NCBI GenBank assembly: GCA_016182795.1
Contig: JACPFW010000029.1
Coordinates: 47,631-111,630, forward strand
From: Gemmatimonadota bacterium
GTDB lineage: Bacteria > Gemmatimonadota > Gemmatimonadetes > Gemmatimonadales > Gemmatimonadaceae
DNA: 64,000 nucleotides
Reading direction: 5' to 3'
The number at the start of each line of letters is the position of its first letter. The first letter of the stretch is position 1. The notes under the pieces are model-generated. The model was not told where the DNA came from. It ran no database searches and worked only from the letters and a program-made list of their open reading frames with translations. A program made the translations under genes and the position numbers. This document shows positions 1-8,223 of this stretch, piece after piece.

Positions 1-966
1 CGCGCGGACCAGGCGATGCTCATCGCCTGCGTCGTGCTGTCGCTCGTCGCGCTGGTGCTGCCAACCGCGGTGCGCTCGACCGTCGCCGGCGCCCTGCGCG
101 GTTCGGTCGTGGTGCCGCTGGCGGAGCTGCAGGAGCGCGCCGAGGTGTCGCGACGCGCGGTGCTCGCGTACGACGCGTCGGTGCGCACCGCCGACAGCGT
201 GCGCCTGCAGGCGTCGCAGGCCGAGGTGGTGTCCGCTGAGAACGAGCGTCTGCGTCGACTGCTTGGGTTGGGAGCGGCGCTCCGCTGGGGCTTCGTGCCC
301 GCCGAGGCACTGCACGGTCGCGGACTGGGCGATGACTTCACCATGACGCTGACCGTGGGCCGCAACGAAGGCGTGGAACCGTTCAGCGCGGTGGTGGCAC
401 CCGACGGGTTGGTGGGGATGATTGAGCGGGTCGACGCGCGATCGGCGGTGGCCATCGTTTGGCCACACCCCGACTTTCGCGTGAGCGCGATGTCGGCGGA
501 CGGCACCGTGTTTGGGATTGTGTATCCGCATCTTGGCTCCGGCGCCGCGCGCTTTCTGCTGGAACTGCGCGGTGTGGCGTTCCGCAGTGAGCTGCGCCCC
601 GGCACGCTGATTGTGAGCGCCGGACTCGGCGGCGTGTATCCGCGCGGCATTCCGGTGGGCACCGTGCTGCGCGAGATCAGCACGGCCGAAGGGTGGGCGC
701 GCAGTTATCTGCTGCAGCCAGCCGTGCGGCCGGCCGATGCGACCGCCGTGATGGTGGTGCAACCGCGGCGCGCCAAGGAAGGCGTGGCGATCGCGTGGCA
801 GGTGGCAGTGGACAGCGCCCTGCGCATGGTGGTGACGGCTGGCGATTCGCTGGCGCGGCGTCGTGCCGATTCGCTGGCGCTGGCCGAGCGGCGGCGGCTC
901 GATTCGCTGCAGGCGCTCCAGCCGCGGATCGACTCGGCGGCCGCCGCATCGAGGCCGCGGCCATGA
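1..966 (+). CDS. mreC: Rod shape-determining protein MreC (5' end probably outside window)
   Basis: MreC is the periplasmic scaffold of the elongasome, linking MreB/MreD to PBP2-RodA. The reading frame is open to base 1; an ATG at 16 begins right at the hydrophobic segment (LIACVVLSLVALVLP), so a short cytoplasmic N-terminus probably lies upstream. After the single membrane helix there is a short helical region (about residues 38-80) and then the MreC beta domain with the typical GRNEGVEPFSAVV and GGVYPRGIPVGTV segments. The last 60 residues are Ala/Arg/Asp-rich, with several ADSLA-like repeats, and look unstructured. It overlaps mreD by ATGA, so it is co-translated with the following shape genes. 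Confidence 0.93.
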   Translation, partial: RADQAMLIACVVLSLVALVLPTAVRSTVAGALRGSVVVPLAELQERAEVSRRAVLAYDASVRTADSVRLQASQAEVVSAENERLRRLLGLGAALRWGFVPAEALHGRGLGDDFTMTLTVGRNEGVEPFSAVVAPDGLVGMIERVDARSAVAIVWPHPDFRVSAMSADGTVFGIVYPHLGSGAARFLLELRGVAFRSELRPGTLIVSAGLGGVYPRGIPVGTVLREISTAEGWARSYLLQPAVRPADATAVMVVQPRRAKEGVAIAWQVAVDSALRMVVTAGDSLARRRADSLALAERRRLDSLQALQPRIDSAAAASRPRP

Positions 967-1451
967 ACGCCGCACGGGGGTTCTGGTTTACCGTCGTGGT
1001 GCTCGCGCTCATCGTGCTGCACTACACTCTGCGTCCGGTGCTCGACTGGCGCGCGTCGGTGGACTTCCTGGCCATTGCGGTGCTCCTCGTGGCGGTACGG
1101 GCGCGGCCGGGTATCGCAACGGCGGTGGGCTTCGCCATTGGCCTGACCGCCGACGCCATGACGCCCGAGGCGTTCGGGGCGGGGGCGCTTGCGTTCTGCG
1201 TGGTGGCCTACGCGGCCTCGTCGCTGAAGGCCGCGTTCTTTGCTGACAACCTGGCGCTCAACGCCGTCTTCGTCTTCCTCGGCAAATGGCTGAGTGATCT
1301 CATCTTCCTGGCGGCCGAACACCGGCTGGGCGCGAGCGAGTTCTTGGCGCAGGCCCTGCTGTGGTCGCCGCTGGCCGCGGCGGTGACGGCGCTGGCTGGA
1401 CTCGCGGTGTTCGTTGTCGCGCGCCCCGTAATGGGGACGCCAAGGGGATGA
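963..1451 (+). CDS. mreD: Rod shape-determining protein MreD
   Basis: Integral membrane protein of 162 aa with about five hydrophobic helices, as expected for MreD, the partner of MreC in the elongasome. Sequence identity in this family is low; the call rests on size, hydrophobic profile and position between mreC and mrdA. The ATG at 963 overlaps the mreC stop (ATGA), and its own stop overlaps the ATG of mrdA. Longer upstream extensions of the frame lie inside mreC and are not used. Confidence 0.88.
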   Translation: MNAARGFWFTVVVLALIVLHYTLRPVLDWRASVDFLAIAVLLVAVRARPGIATAVGFAIGLTADAMTPEAFGAGALAFCVVAYAASSLKAAFFADNLALNAVFVFLGKWLSDLIFLAAEHRLGASEFLAQALLWSPLAAAVTALAGLAVFVVARPVMGTPRG

Positions 1452-2524
1452 GTTTCCATCCGAACGAGATGCAGCGGCGCGCGCGGCTCGCCTCCGCGCT
1501 GCTGTTCCTTGCGTTCGTCTTCCTCGTGGGTTCGTTCTTCCGCACTCAGGTGCTGCAGCACAATCAGTATGCGCTGCAGTCCGAGGAGAACCGTCTGCGC
1601 GAGGTGCCGCTCCCCGCGCCGCGCGGGGTGATCTACGATCGCCGCGGGCAGATTCTCGCCGAGAACCTGCCCGGGTACTCCGTGTCATTGCTGGCGCCGG
1701 GGGTGGATTCGCTGCGGGCCGCGCTGCAGCGGCTGTCGGGCACGATTCCGTTGTCGCCCGAGCAGATGAATCAGGCGGTGCGCCGTTTCCGGCGCGCGCC
1801 CAACCGGCCGGCCGTGATCTTCCCCGATGCGTCGTTCGACGTCGTGTCGGTGCTTGAGGAGCATCGGGTGGAGTTCCCCGGCCTGATCATCCAGAGTTCG
1901 CCCAAGCGGTACTATCCCGACGGCCCGGCGATGGCGGCGTTCGTCGGCTACACCGGCGAGGTCAACGAAGACGAACTCGCCAGCGCGACGTTCCGCGGCT
2001 ACAAGGCGGGACAGCAAGTGGGAAAGGACGGGCTCGAGCGCCAGTACGAGCCGCTGCTGCGCGGGCGCGAGGGAACGCGATTCGTGGAGGTGGACGCCCG
2101 CGGCCGCGTGGTGCGCGAAGCCGGCGCGCGGCAGGACCTGCTCCCCGAGGCCGCCGCGCCGCTCTATACCAATATCGATCTCGACCTGCAGAAATACGTG
2201 GTGGAGCTGTTCGGCGATTCGCTGATCGGCGGCGTGGTGGCGATGGAGCCGGCGACCGGCGAAGTATTGGCGCTGCACTCGGCGCCGACGTTCGACCCCA
2301 ACCGGTTCATTGGCGGCATTCCCGCCGATTACTGGCGGTCGCTGATGGACGACCCGCGGCGCCCGCTGTACAACAAGGCGATCAAGGGCGCGTACGCGCC
2401 CGGCTCGACGTGGAAGCTGGCGACGGCGGTGATGGCCATTGGGCAGGGCGTTGCCACACTCGATGACCACATGCCGGTGGCGTGCACCGGCGGCTATCAG
2501 TACGGCAACCGGCGCTTCAAGTGA
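1448..2524 (+). CDS. mrdA: Penicillin-binding protein 2 (MrdA), part upstream of an in-frame TGA
   Basis: PBP2 is the elongasome class B transpeptidase working with RodA. This part (358 codons) has the N-terminal membrane anchor (residues 16-31), the pedestal domain (APRGVIYDRRGQILAEN, about 57-73) and the start of the transpeptidase domain with the catalytic Ser in STWK (S320-K323). It then hits TGA at codon 359 after GNRRFK. The frame continues without a break at 2549-3235 with the rest of the transpeptidase domain, so the two parts are one 596-codon gene. In homologues the position of the TGA is usually Cys (FxCW) or Asp. Possible explanations are a nonsense mutation, a sequence error (TGC to TGA) or UGA recoding. 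Start ATG overlaps the mreD stop. Confidence 0.85.
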   Translation: MSFHPNEMQRRARLASALLFLAFVFLVGSFFRTQVLQHNQYALQSEENRLREVPLPAPRGVIYDRRGQILAENLPGYSVSLLAPGVDSLRAALQRLSGTIPLSPEQMNQAVRRFRRAPNRPAVIFPDASFDVVSVLEEHRVEFPGLIIQSSPKRYYPDGPAMAAFVGYTGEVNEDELASATFRGYKAGQQVGKDGLERQYEPLLRGREGTRFVEVDARGRVVREAGARQDLLPEAAAPLYTNIDLDLQKYVVELFGDSLIGGVVAMEPATGEVLALHSAPTFDPNRFIGGIPADYWRSLMDDPRRPLYNKAIKGAYAPGSTWKLATAVMAIGQGVATLDDHMPVACTGGYQYGNRRFK

Positions 2525-2560
2525 TGGGACGCCAAGGGACACGGCAGCGTGTCACTGGCG
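2522..2560 (+). other. In-frame TGA in mrdA followed by a strong stem-loop
   Basis: TGA occupies 2522-2524. A two-part hairpin begins six bases later: lower stem CGCCA (2530-2534) with TGGCG (2556-2560), an internal loop AGG/AC, upper stem GACACG (2538-2543) with CGTGTC (2548-2553), and apical loop GCAG (2544-2547). The apical loop starts 19 nt after the TGA and begins with G. As I recall the bacterial SECIS model, loop distance and a G in the first two loop positions are its main criteria, so this element is compatible with one. GC-rich coding DNA often folds by chance, so this is only suggestive. Confidence 0.4.
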
Positions 2561-3235
2561 CAGGCGATTGAGCTGTCGTGCGACGTCTACTTCTATCAGC
2601 TTGGCCTGAAGATCGGTCTGTCGCGGCTGGTGGCGGGCGGCGTCGATCTGGGGGCGCGCGAGCGCACCGGCATCGACCTCCCGTCGGAAACGCGGTCGTC
2701 GTTCCCGAGCGCGCCGGCTACCGAGTACTACAACCGTCGGTTTGGGCCGCGCGGATGGAGCAATGCGGTGTCGCTCAATCTCGCCATCGGGCAGGGGGAG
2801 AACGCGCAGACGGTCATCAACATGGCGCGGTTCTACACGGCGCTGGCGACCGACGGCAAGGCCGCCCAGCCGCGCATTGTGCGCGGCGAGAGCCACCGCA
2901 CGCCGTTGTTCACGCTGACCGATGAGCAGATGGACGGAGTGAAGAAGGCGCTGGCCGGCGTCGTGCAGCGCGGCACCGCGGCGGCGTCGCAGATTCACGG
3001 GGTCATGCTCGCCGGCAAGACGGGCACGGCACAGTCGGGCCGGTACGCCGGATCGACCGAGCTGAACCATGCCTGGTTCGTGGGATTCGCGCCGGCCAAT
3101 GACGCCAAGATCGTGGTGGCGGTGATGCTCGAGTTTGGCGGACACGGCACCCGCGCGGCGCGCATCGCGTCGAAGATCATTGAGCATTACCTGAAGGTGC
3201 AGACGACGCAGGTGCTGAACACGGAGGGCGAATGA
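2549..3235 (+). CDS. mrdA: Penicillin-binding protein 2 (MrdA), part downstream of the in-frame TGA
   Basis: This is the C-terminal transpeptidase region of the same PBP2, in the same frame as 1448-2524 (the difference of 1101 nt is divisible by 3). It contains the SxN-type motif SCD (S377-D379 of the full frame) and the KTG box (AGKTGTAQ, K524). The catalytic Ser is in the upstream part, so this fragment cannot be an active enzyme alone. The GTG at 2549 is only the first possible start after the stop codon and has no good ribosome binding site; codons 360-367 (WDAKGHGS) are also clearly PBP2 sequence. The 3' end overlaps rodA by ATGA. Confidence 0.85.
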   Translation: MSLAQAIELSCDVYFYQLGLKIGLSRLVAGGVDLGARERTGIDLPSETRSSFPSAPATEYYNRRFGPRGWSNAVSLNLAIGQGENAQTVINMARFYTALATDGKAAQPRIVRGESHRTPLFTLTDEQMDGVKKALAGVVQRGTAAASQIHGVMLAGKTGTAQSGRYAGSTELNHAWFVGFAPANDAKIVVAVMLEFGGHGTRAARIASKIIEHYLKVQTTQVLNTEGE

Positions 3236-4485
3236 GCGCGGCGCGGCGGCGGATTGCCGACCCAACGCTCGTGGCGCTGGCCATCGCGCTGTCGGTGTTC
3301 GGCATCGCGATGGTGTACAGCGCCGGCCAGACCGACGCGCCGACGGCGGTGGCCAAGCTGTATCGCAATCAGCTCGGCTGGTTCGTGCTTGGACTCGGCG
3401 CGGCGTACGCGGTGAGCCGCGCGTCGGTGCGGTTCCTCGACTGGGTGACGACGCCGGCGTACGCGGTGTCGTGCGTGCTGCTGTTCGCGCTGCTGTTCAT
3501 CGGCGCGGGGGCGGGGACGGCGGCGAGCAGCAAGAGTTGGCTGGCCATCGGCGGCGTGCGGCTGGGCCAGCCGTCGGAGCTGGCAAAGATCGCGGTGGTG
3601 CTGATGCTGGCGCGCATCCTCGCGGCGCGGCGCGAGGCGCCGCGATCGCTGATCGACCTCTGGCAACCGGCGCTCGCCGTCTTCGTGCCGTGGGTGCTGA
3701 TCATGCGGCAGCCCGACCTCGGCACGGGCATTGTGTTCGTTGGCATCTTCTTCGCCATGCTCTTCTGGGCCGGCGCGTCGTGGAAGCTGCTGGTGCTCGT
3801 CGCGAGCCCGGTGGTGAGCCTGATCCTCGCGTTCAGCACCGGGCTGTGGGGCGCGTGGTTTCTGGTGCTCATCGCGCTGGTGCTCTGGTACAAACCGTAC
3901 CTGGTGGAGGGCGTGGCGGTGGTGCTCGCCAACGTCGTCACCGGCGTGGTGGCGCCCGTGCTGTGGGACAAGCTGAACCCGTACCAGCAGAAGCGACTGC
4001 TCGTTTTCCTCGATCCGAGTTCCGACCCGCAGGCGTCGGGCTATCACGTGATTCAGTCGCAGGTGGCGATCGGCTCCGGCGGCTGGCTGGGGAAGGGCTT
4101 CACCCTCGGGAGCCAGAAGCGGCTGGCCTTCCTGCCGGCGCAGCACACCGATTTCATCTTTCCCGTGGTCGGCGAGGAGCTGGGCTTTCTCGGCGTGACG
4201 ATCGCGCTGGCGCTGTTCCTGTTCCTCCTGCTGCGGTCGGTGCGCATTGCGGCGCGATCTCCCGACCCGTTTCCGAGTCTCGTGGCCTTTGGCCTCGCGT
4301 CGGCCTGGTTTGTGCACATCCTTGTGAACGTGGGCATGACCCTGAACCTGATGCCCATCACCGGCATCCCGCTGCCGTTCTTCAGTTACGGCGGCTCATT
4401 CATGCTGATGTGCTGGCTGGCGGTGGGGATACTGGGGCGGATATCGAGCGAGGGGCGCGGACCGGCGGACATGCTTGTCATTTGA
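3232..4485 (+). CDS. rodA: Peptidoglycan glycosyltransferase RodA
   Basis: SEDS-family polymerase that makes glycan strands for cell elongation, partner of PBP2. The 417-aa protein has about ten transmembrane helices and the SEDS signatures GYHVIQSQVAIGSGG (about residue 270), the QHTDFIFPVVGEELGF loop, and GIPLPFFSYGGS near the C-terminus. Length is typical. ATG overlaps the end of mrdA. The gene itself is intact, which argues that the operon is still under selection despite the stop codon in mrdA. Confidence 0.95.
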   Translation: MSAARRRIADPTLVALAIALSVFGIAMVYSAGQTDAPTAVAKLYRNQLGWFVLGLGAAYAVSRASVRFLDWVTTPAYAVSCVLLFALLFIGAGAGTAASSKSWLAIGGVRLGQPSELAKIAVVLMLARILAARREAPRSLIDLWQPALAVFVPWVLIMRQPDLGTGIVFVGIFFAMLFWAGASWKLLVLVASPVVSLILAFSTGLWGAWFLVLIALVLWYKPYLVEGVAVVLANVVTGVVAPVLWDKLNPYQQKRLLVFLDPSSDPQASGYHVIQSQVAIGSGGWLGKGFTLGSQKRLAFLPAQHTDFIFPVVGEELGFLGVTIALALFLFLLLRSVRIAARSPDPFPSLVAFGLASAWFVHILVNVGMTLNLMPITGIPLPFFSYGGSFMLMCWLAVGILGRISSEGRGPADMLVI

Positions 4486-4622
4486 GGGACGGTGGAACGG
4501 GGAGGAGGTAGGGACTAAGCGAGGGGGGATGGGATGGGGGACGGCGGACGGGATTCCCCGACACTTCCCCTAGACCCGCAACTCCTTGCGGCGCCGTGTG
4601 ATCCGCGTCACTTTTCGTTTCT

Positions 4623-5486
<864 letters not shown>

Positions 5487-5502
5487 ACCTGACGACCGCG
5501 TC

Positions 5503-6789
5503 GTGGCGCACCCCTTGAAGACGTACCACGACGCGCTCGACTTCCTGTACGCGCGCACGACCGGAAAATGGAAGTTGGGCCTCGAGCGCGTGCAGGCACT
5601 GCTGCGCGCCCTTGGCGACCCGCAGGAGTCGCTCCGCGCGCTGCACGTGGCCGGCACCAACGGCAAGGGGAGCGTCTGCGCGACACTCGACGCGGTGATG
5701 CACGCGCGCGGCCTGCGCGTCGCCCGCTATACGTCGCCGCACCTGGTGGATTTCCCTGAGCGCTTCCTCATTGGCGGCACGCCGGTGACGAGTGCGCGCA
5801 TTGTGGACTGGGTGACGCGCTGGACGCCCGAAGTCGAACGCCTGGGAGCGACGTTCTTTGAGGCGACCACCGCGATGGCGTTCCAGTTCTTCCGTGAGGA
5901 CGGCGTCGACATCGCGGTCATCGAGACCGGCCTTGGCGGGCGGCTCGACGCCACGAACGTCCTGCGTCCGCTCGTCGCCGGCGTCACGAACATTCAGATC
6001 GACCACGTGGAGTATCTGGGGGCCACGCGCGAGGAGATTGCGTTTGAGAAGGCCGGGATCTTCAAGCCGGGGATCCCCGCGATCGTCGGCGAACCAGAAC
6101 TTGGCATTCGCGGCCTGCTCGTGGCGCACGCCGCGGCGCACGGCGCGACGCCGATCCACGCCGTGTTCGGCGAGTCGACAATCGAAGACATCGCCGTGAG
6201 CGCTGAGGGAACGCGCTTCACGCTGCGCCGTGACGACGTCGTGCGGCGCATCCGGACGCCGCTGGTGGGTCGCCATCAGGCGCACAACGCGGCGGTGGCG
6301 CTGGCGATGCTCGACGCGCTGCCCGACGACCTGCGCCCCGACGCCGCGGTGGTCGAGCATGGCCTCACCGACGTGCGCCTCCCCGGGCGGTTCCAACGGG
6401 TGGGGAAGCACGTATTCGACGTGGCGCACAACCCGGATGGGTCGCGGGTGCTGGCTCGCACGTTGGCCGAAACGAAGATGCCGCGCCCGGTGGCCGCCGT
6501 CTTCAGTGTGCTGAGCGATAAGGACTGGGCGGCGATGATGGCGGCGCTCGCGCCGCACGTGGACCTGTTCATTCTCACCAACTCGCCGACGGCGCCGGCG
6601 AGCCGCGCGTGGAACGTGACGGACGTGATGGCGCACGCCCGCGCCAACGGTTGGAGCGCGGAGGTCGTGCGCGACTTCGACCGGGCGCTGACGCGCGCGG
6701 CGGCCGAGGGCGAAACCGTGCTCATCACCGGCAGTTTCCACACCGTTGGCGACGCGATGACGCGCCTCGGCGTGTCGCCGACGGCCTAA
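5503..6789 (+). CDS. folC: Bifunctional folylpolyglutamate / dihydrofolate synthase
   Basis: Mur-ligase-family enzyme that adds glutamate to folates (and usually to dihydropteroate). The P-loop GTNGKGS is at residues 51-57, ETGLGGRLDATN at about 140, the Mur central-domain DHVEYLG, and DVAHNPDGSRV marks the C-terminal domain. 428 aa is normal. GTG start at 5503, 16 bp after accD; accD-folC neighbourhood is common in bacteria, which supports an operon. Confidence 0.93.
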   Translation: MAHPLKTYHDALDFLYARTTGKWKLGLERVQALLRALGDPQESLRALHVAGTNGKGSVCATLDAVMHARGLRVARYTSPHLVDFPERFLIGGTPVTSARIVDWVTRWTPEVERLGATFFEATTAMAFQFFREDGVDIAVIETGLGGRLDATNVLRPLVAGVTNIQIDHVEYLGATREEIAFEKAGIFKPGIPAIVGEPELGIRGLLVAHAAAHGATPIHAVFGESTIEDIAVSAEGTRFTLRRDDVVRRIRTPLVGRHQAHNAAVALAMLDALPDDLRPDAAVVEHGLTDVRLPGRFQRVGKHVFDVAHNPDGSRVLARTLAETKMPRPVAAVFSVLSDKDWAAMMAALAPHVDLFILTNSPTAPASRAWNVTDVMAHARANGWSAEVVRDFDRALTRAAAEGETVLITGSFHTVGDAMTRLGVSPTA

Positions 6790-6817
6790 CGGGCCGTGGC
6801 GCAAGGGGTGGGCGTGG

Positions 6818-6853
6818 TTGCCGGGGGCGCCCACAGCCGGATAATTTCTATGG
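6818..6853 (+). promoter_or_regulatory. Putative promoter of hisS, leaderless layout
   Basis: TTGCCG at 6818-6823, an 18-nt spacer, then TAATTT at 6842-6847, six bases before the in-frame ATG at 6854. There is no Shine-Dalgarno sequence before the ATG. Transcription from this -10 would start at or next to the A of the ATG. Confidence 0.5.
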
Positions 6854-8212
6854 ATGGCACAAAAAGGCCCACTCCCCGGCTTTCGGGACTTCTATCCTGA
6901 AGATCTGGCTCGCCGCGCGGCGATCTTCCGCGCCTGGCGGGCGGTTGCGCGCCGGTACGCGTTTGTCGAGTACGACGGACCTCCCCTCGAGCCGCTGGAG
7001 TTGTACACCGCGAAGAGCGGCGACGAGATCGTCGGCCAACTGTACAACTTTGAAGACAAGGGCGGGCGCGCGGTCTCGCTGCGCCCGGAGATGACGCCGA
7101 CGTTCGCACGGATGGTGGCGGCGCGCGCCAACGCGCTGCCCAAGCCAGTGCGGTGGTTTTCGGTGCCGCAGCTTTTCCGGTACGAGCGGGCGCAGCGCGG
7201 GCGTCTGCGCGAGCATTTTCAGCTCAACGTGGACATCGTAGGCGAGCCGAGCGAACTGGCGGACGCCGAACTGCTGTGCGTGGCCATCGACATCATGCGC
7301 GAGTTGGGGCTTGGCCCCAACGATGTGCGGGCCCGGGTGAGCGACCGGCGGCTGCTGAATGCGCTGCTCGGCGCGATTGGCGTGACCGAGGCGCAGCTGG
7401 GGACCGCGTACGGGGTGCTCGACAAGATCGAGCGCCAGCCGCACGACGTGTCGCGTGAGAAGCTCGCGGAGGCGGGATTGGCCCCCGCGCAGATCGAGCG
7501 CGTCATGGCGCTGCCCGATATCAGCACGCTCGATGACCTCGAGCGCGACTTTGGGCAGGTGGAAACGGCGAAGCCGGCGATCGCGCAGTTTGGACGTTAT
7601 CTGGCGCACTTGCACGCGCTCGGCGTCGAGGCGTGGGTGGACGTGGACCTCGCCATCGTGCGCGGCCTCGCGTACTACACCGGCACGGTGTTCGAGCTGT
7701 TCGACGCCAAGGGCGAACTGCGCGCCATCTGCGGCGGCGGTCGCTACGACAACCTGCTTGGGCAGCTGGGCGGCGTGGAACTGCCGGCCCTCGGCTTTGG
7801 CATGGGCGATGTGGTGCTTGGCGAACTGCTCAAGGCGCACCGGCTGTTCGACGACGATGCGGTGGATGGCCCCGACTTCTGGGTGGTGAGCACCGAGCAC
7901 TGCGCGCCGGCGTCGGTGTTGCGCGCGGCGGCGTCGCTGCGGCGGATGGGATACGCCGCCGAGTACGTGCTGAACGAGGAAAAGCTGCGCTCGCAGAAGT
8001 CGTCGGCGCAGATCAAGGCCGCCGAACGCGCCGGCGCGGTGTGGCTGATGGTGCTGCGCGACGACACCCGCGTGGAGGTGCGACCGTTGTCGCGCGCGCC
8101 GGGCGGCGAGGCGCGCGACGGCGCGGAAGTGCTGCTGCATGACCTGATGGAACCCGAGCGCGGACTCGCCGTGCTCGCCGAGGCGGGCGTGCCCGCCCCC
8201 CGTGAAGACTGA
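6854..8212 (+). CDS. hisS: Histidine--tRNA ligase
   Basis: Class II synthetase charging tRNA-His. It starts KGPLPGFRDFYPED, then has RPEMTP (motif 1 vicinity, about residue 80), the motif 2 region FRYERAQRGRLREHFQ, the histidine-binding RGLAYYTGTVFE, and the motif 3 segment GGGRYDNLLGQLGG with GFGMGD. The C-terminal anticodon-binding domain is present. 452 aa is somewhat longer than E. coli HisS. The ATG sits right behind a -10-like box, so the mRNA may be leaderless. proS follows after 11 bp. Confidence 0.95.
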   Translation: MAQKGPLPGFRDFYPEDLARRAAIFRAWRAVARRYAFVEYDGPPLEPLELYTAKSGDEIVGQLYNFEDKGGRAVSLRPEMTPTFARMVAARANALPKPVRWFSVPQLFRYERAQRGRLREHFQLNVDIVGEPSELADAELLCVAIDIMRELGLGPNDVRARVSDRRLLNALLGAIGVTEAQLGTAYGVLDKIERQPHDVSREKLAEAGLAPAQIERVMALPDISTLDDLERDFGQVETAKPAIAQFGRYLAHLHALGVEAWVDVDLAIVRGLAYYTGTVFELFDAKGELRAICGGGRYDNLLGQLGGVELPALGFGMGDVVLGELLKAHRLFDDDAVDGPDFWVVSTEHCAPASVLRAAASLRRMGYAAEYVLNEEKLRSQKSSAQIKAAERAGAVWLMVLRDDTRVEVRPLSRAPGGEARDGAEVLLHDLMEPERGLAVLAEAGVPAPRED

Positions 8213-8223
8213 CCAACCGACCG

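Noticed and set aside
2549..3235. Independent transpeptidase gene starting at GTG 2549
   Set aside because: It lacks the catalytic Ser and is in the exact frame of the upstream part, and codons before the GTG still encode conserved PBP2 residues (GHG).
4576..4591. Terminator after rodA (CCGCAA-CTCC-TTGCGG)
   Set aside because: Only a 6-bp stem with no T-tract; it lies close to the accD start.
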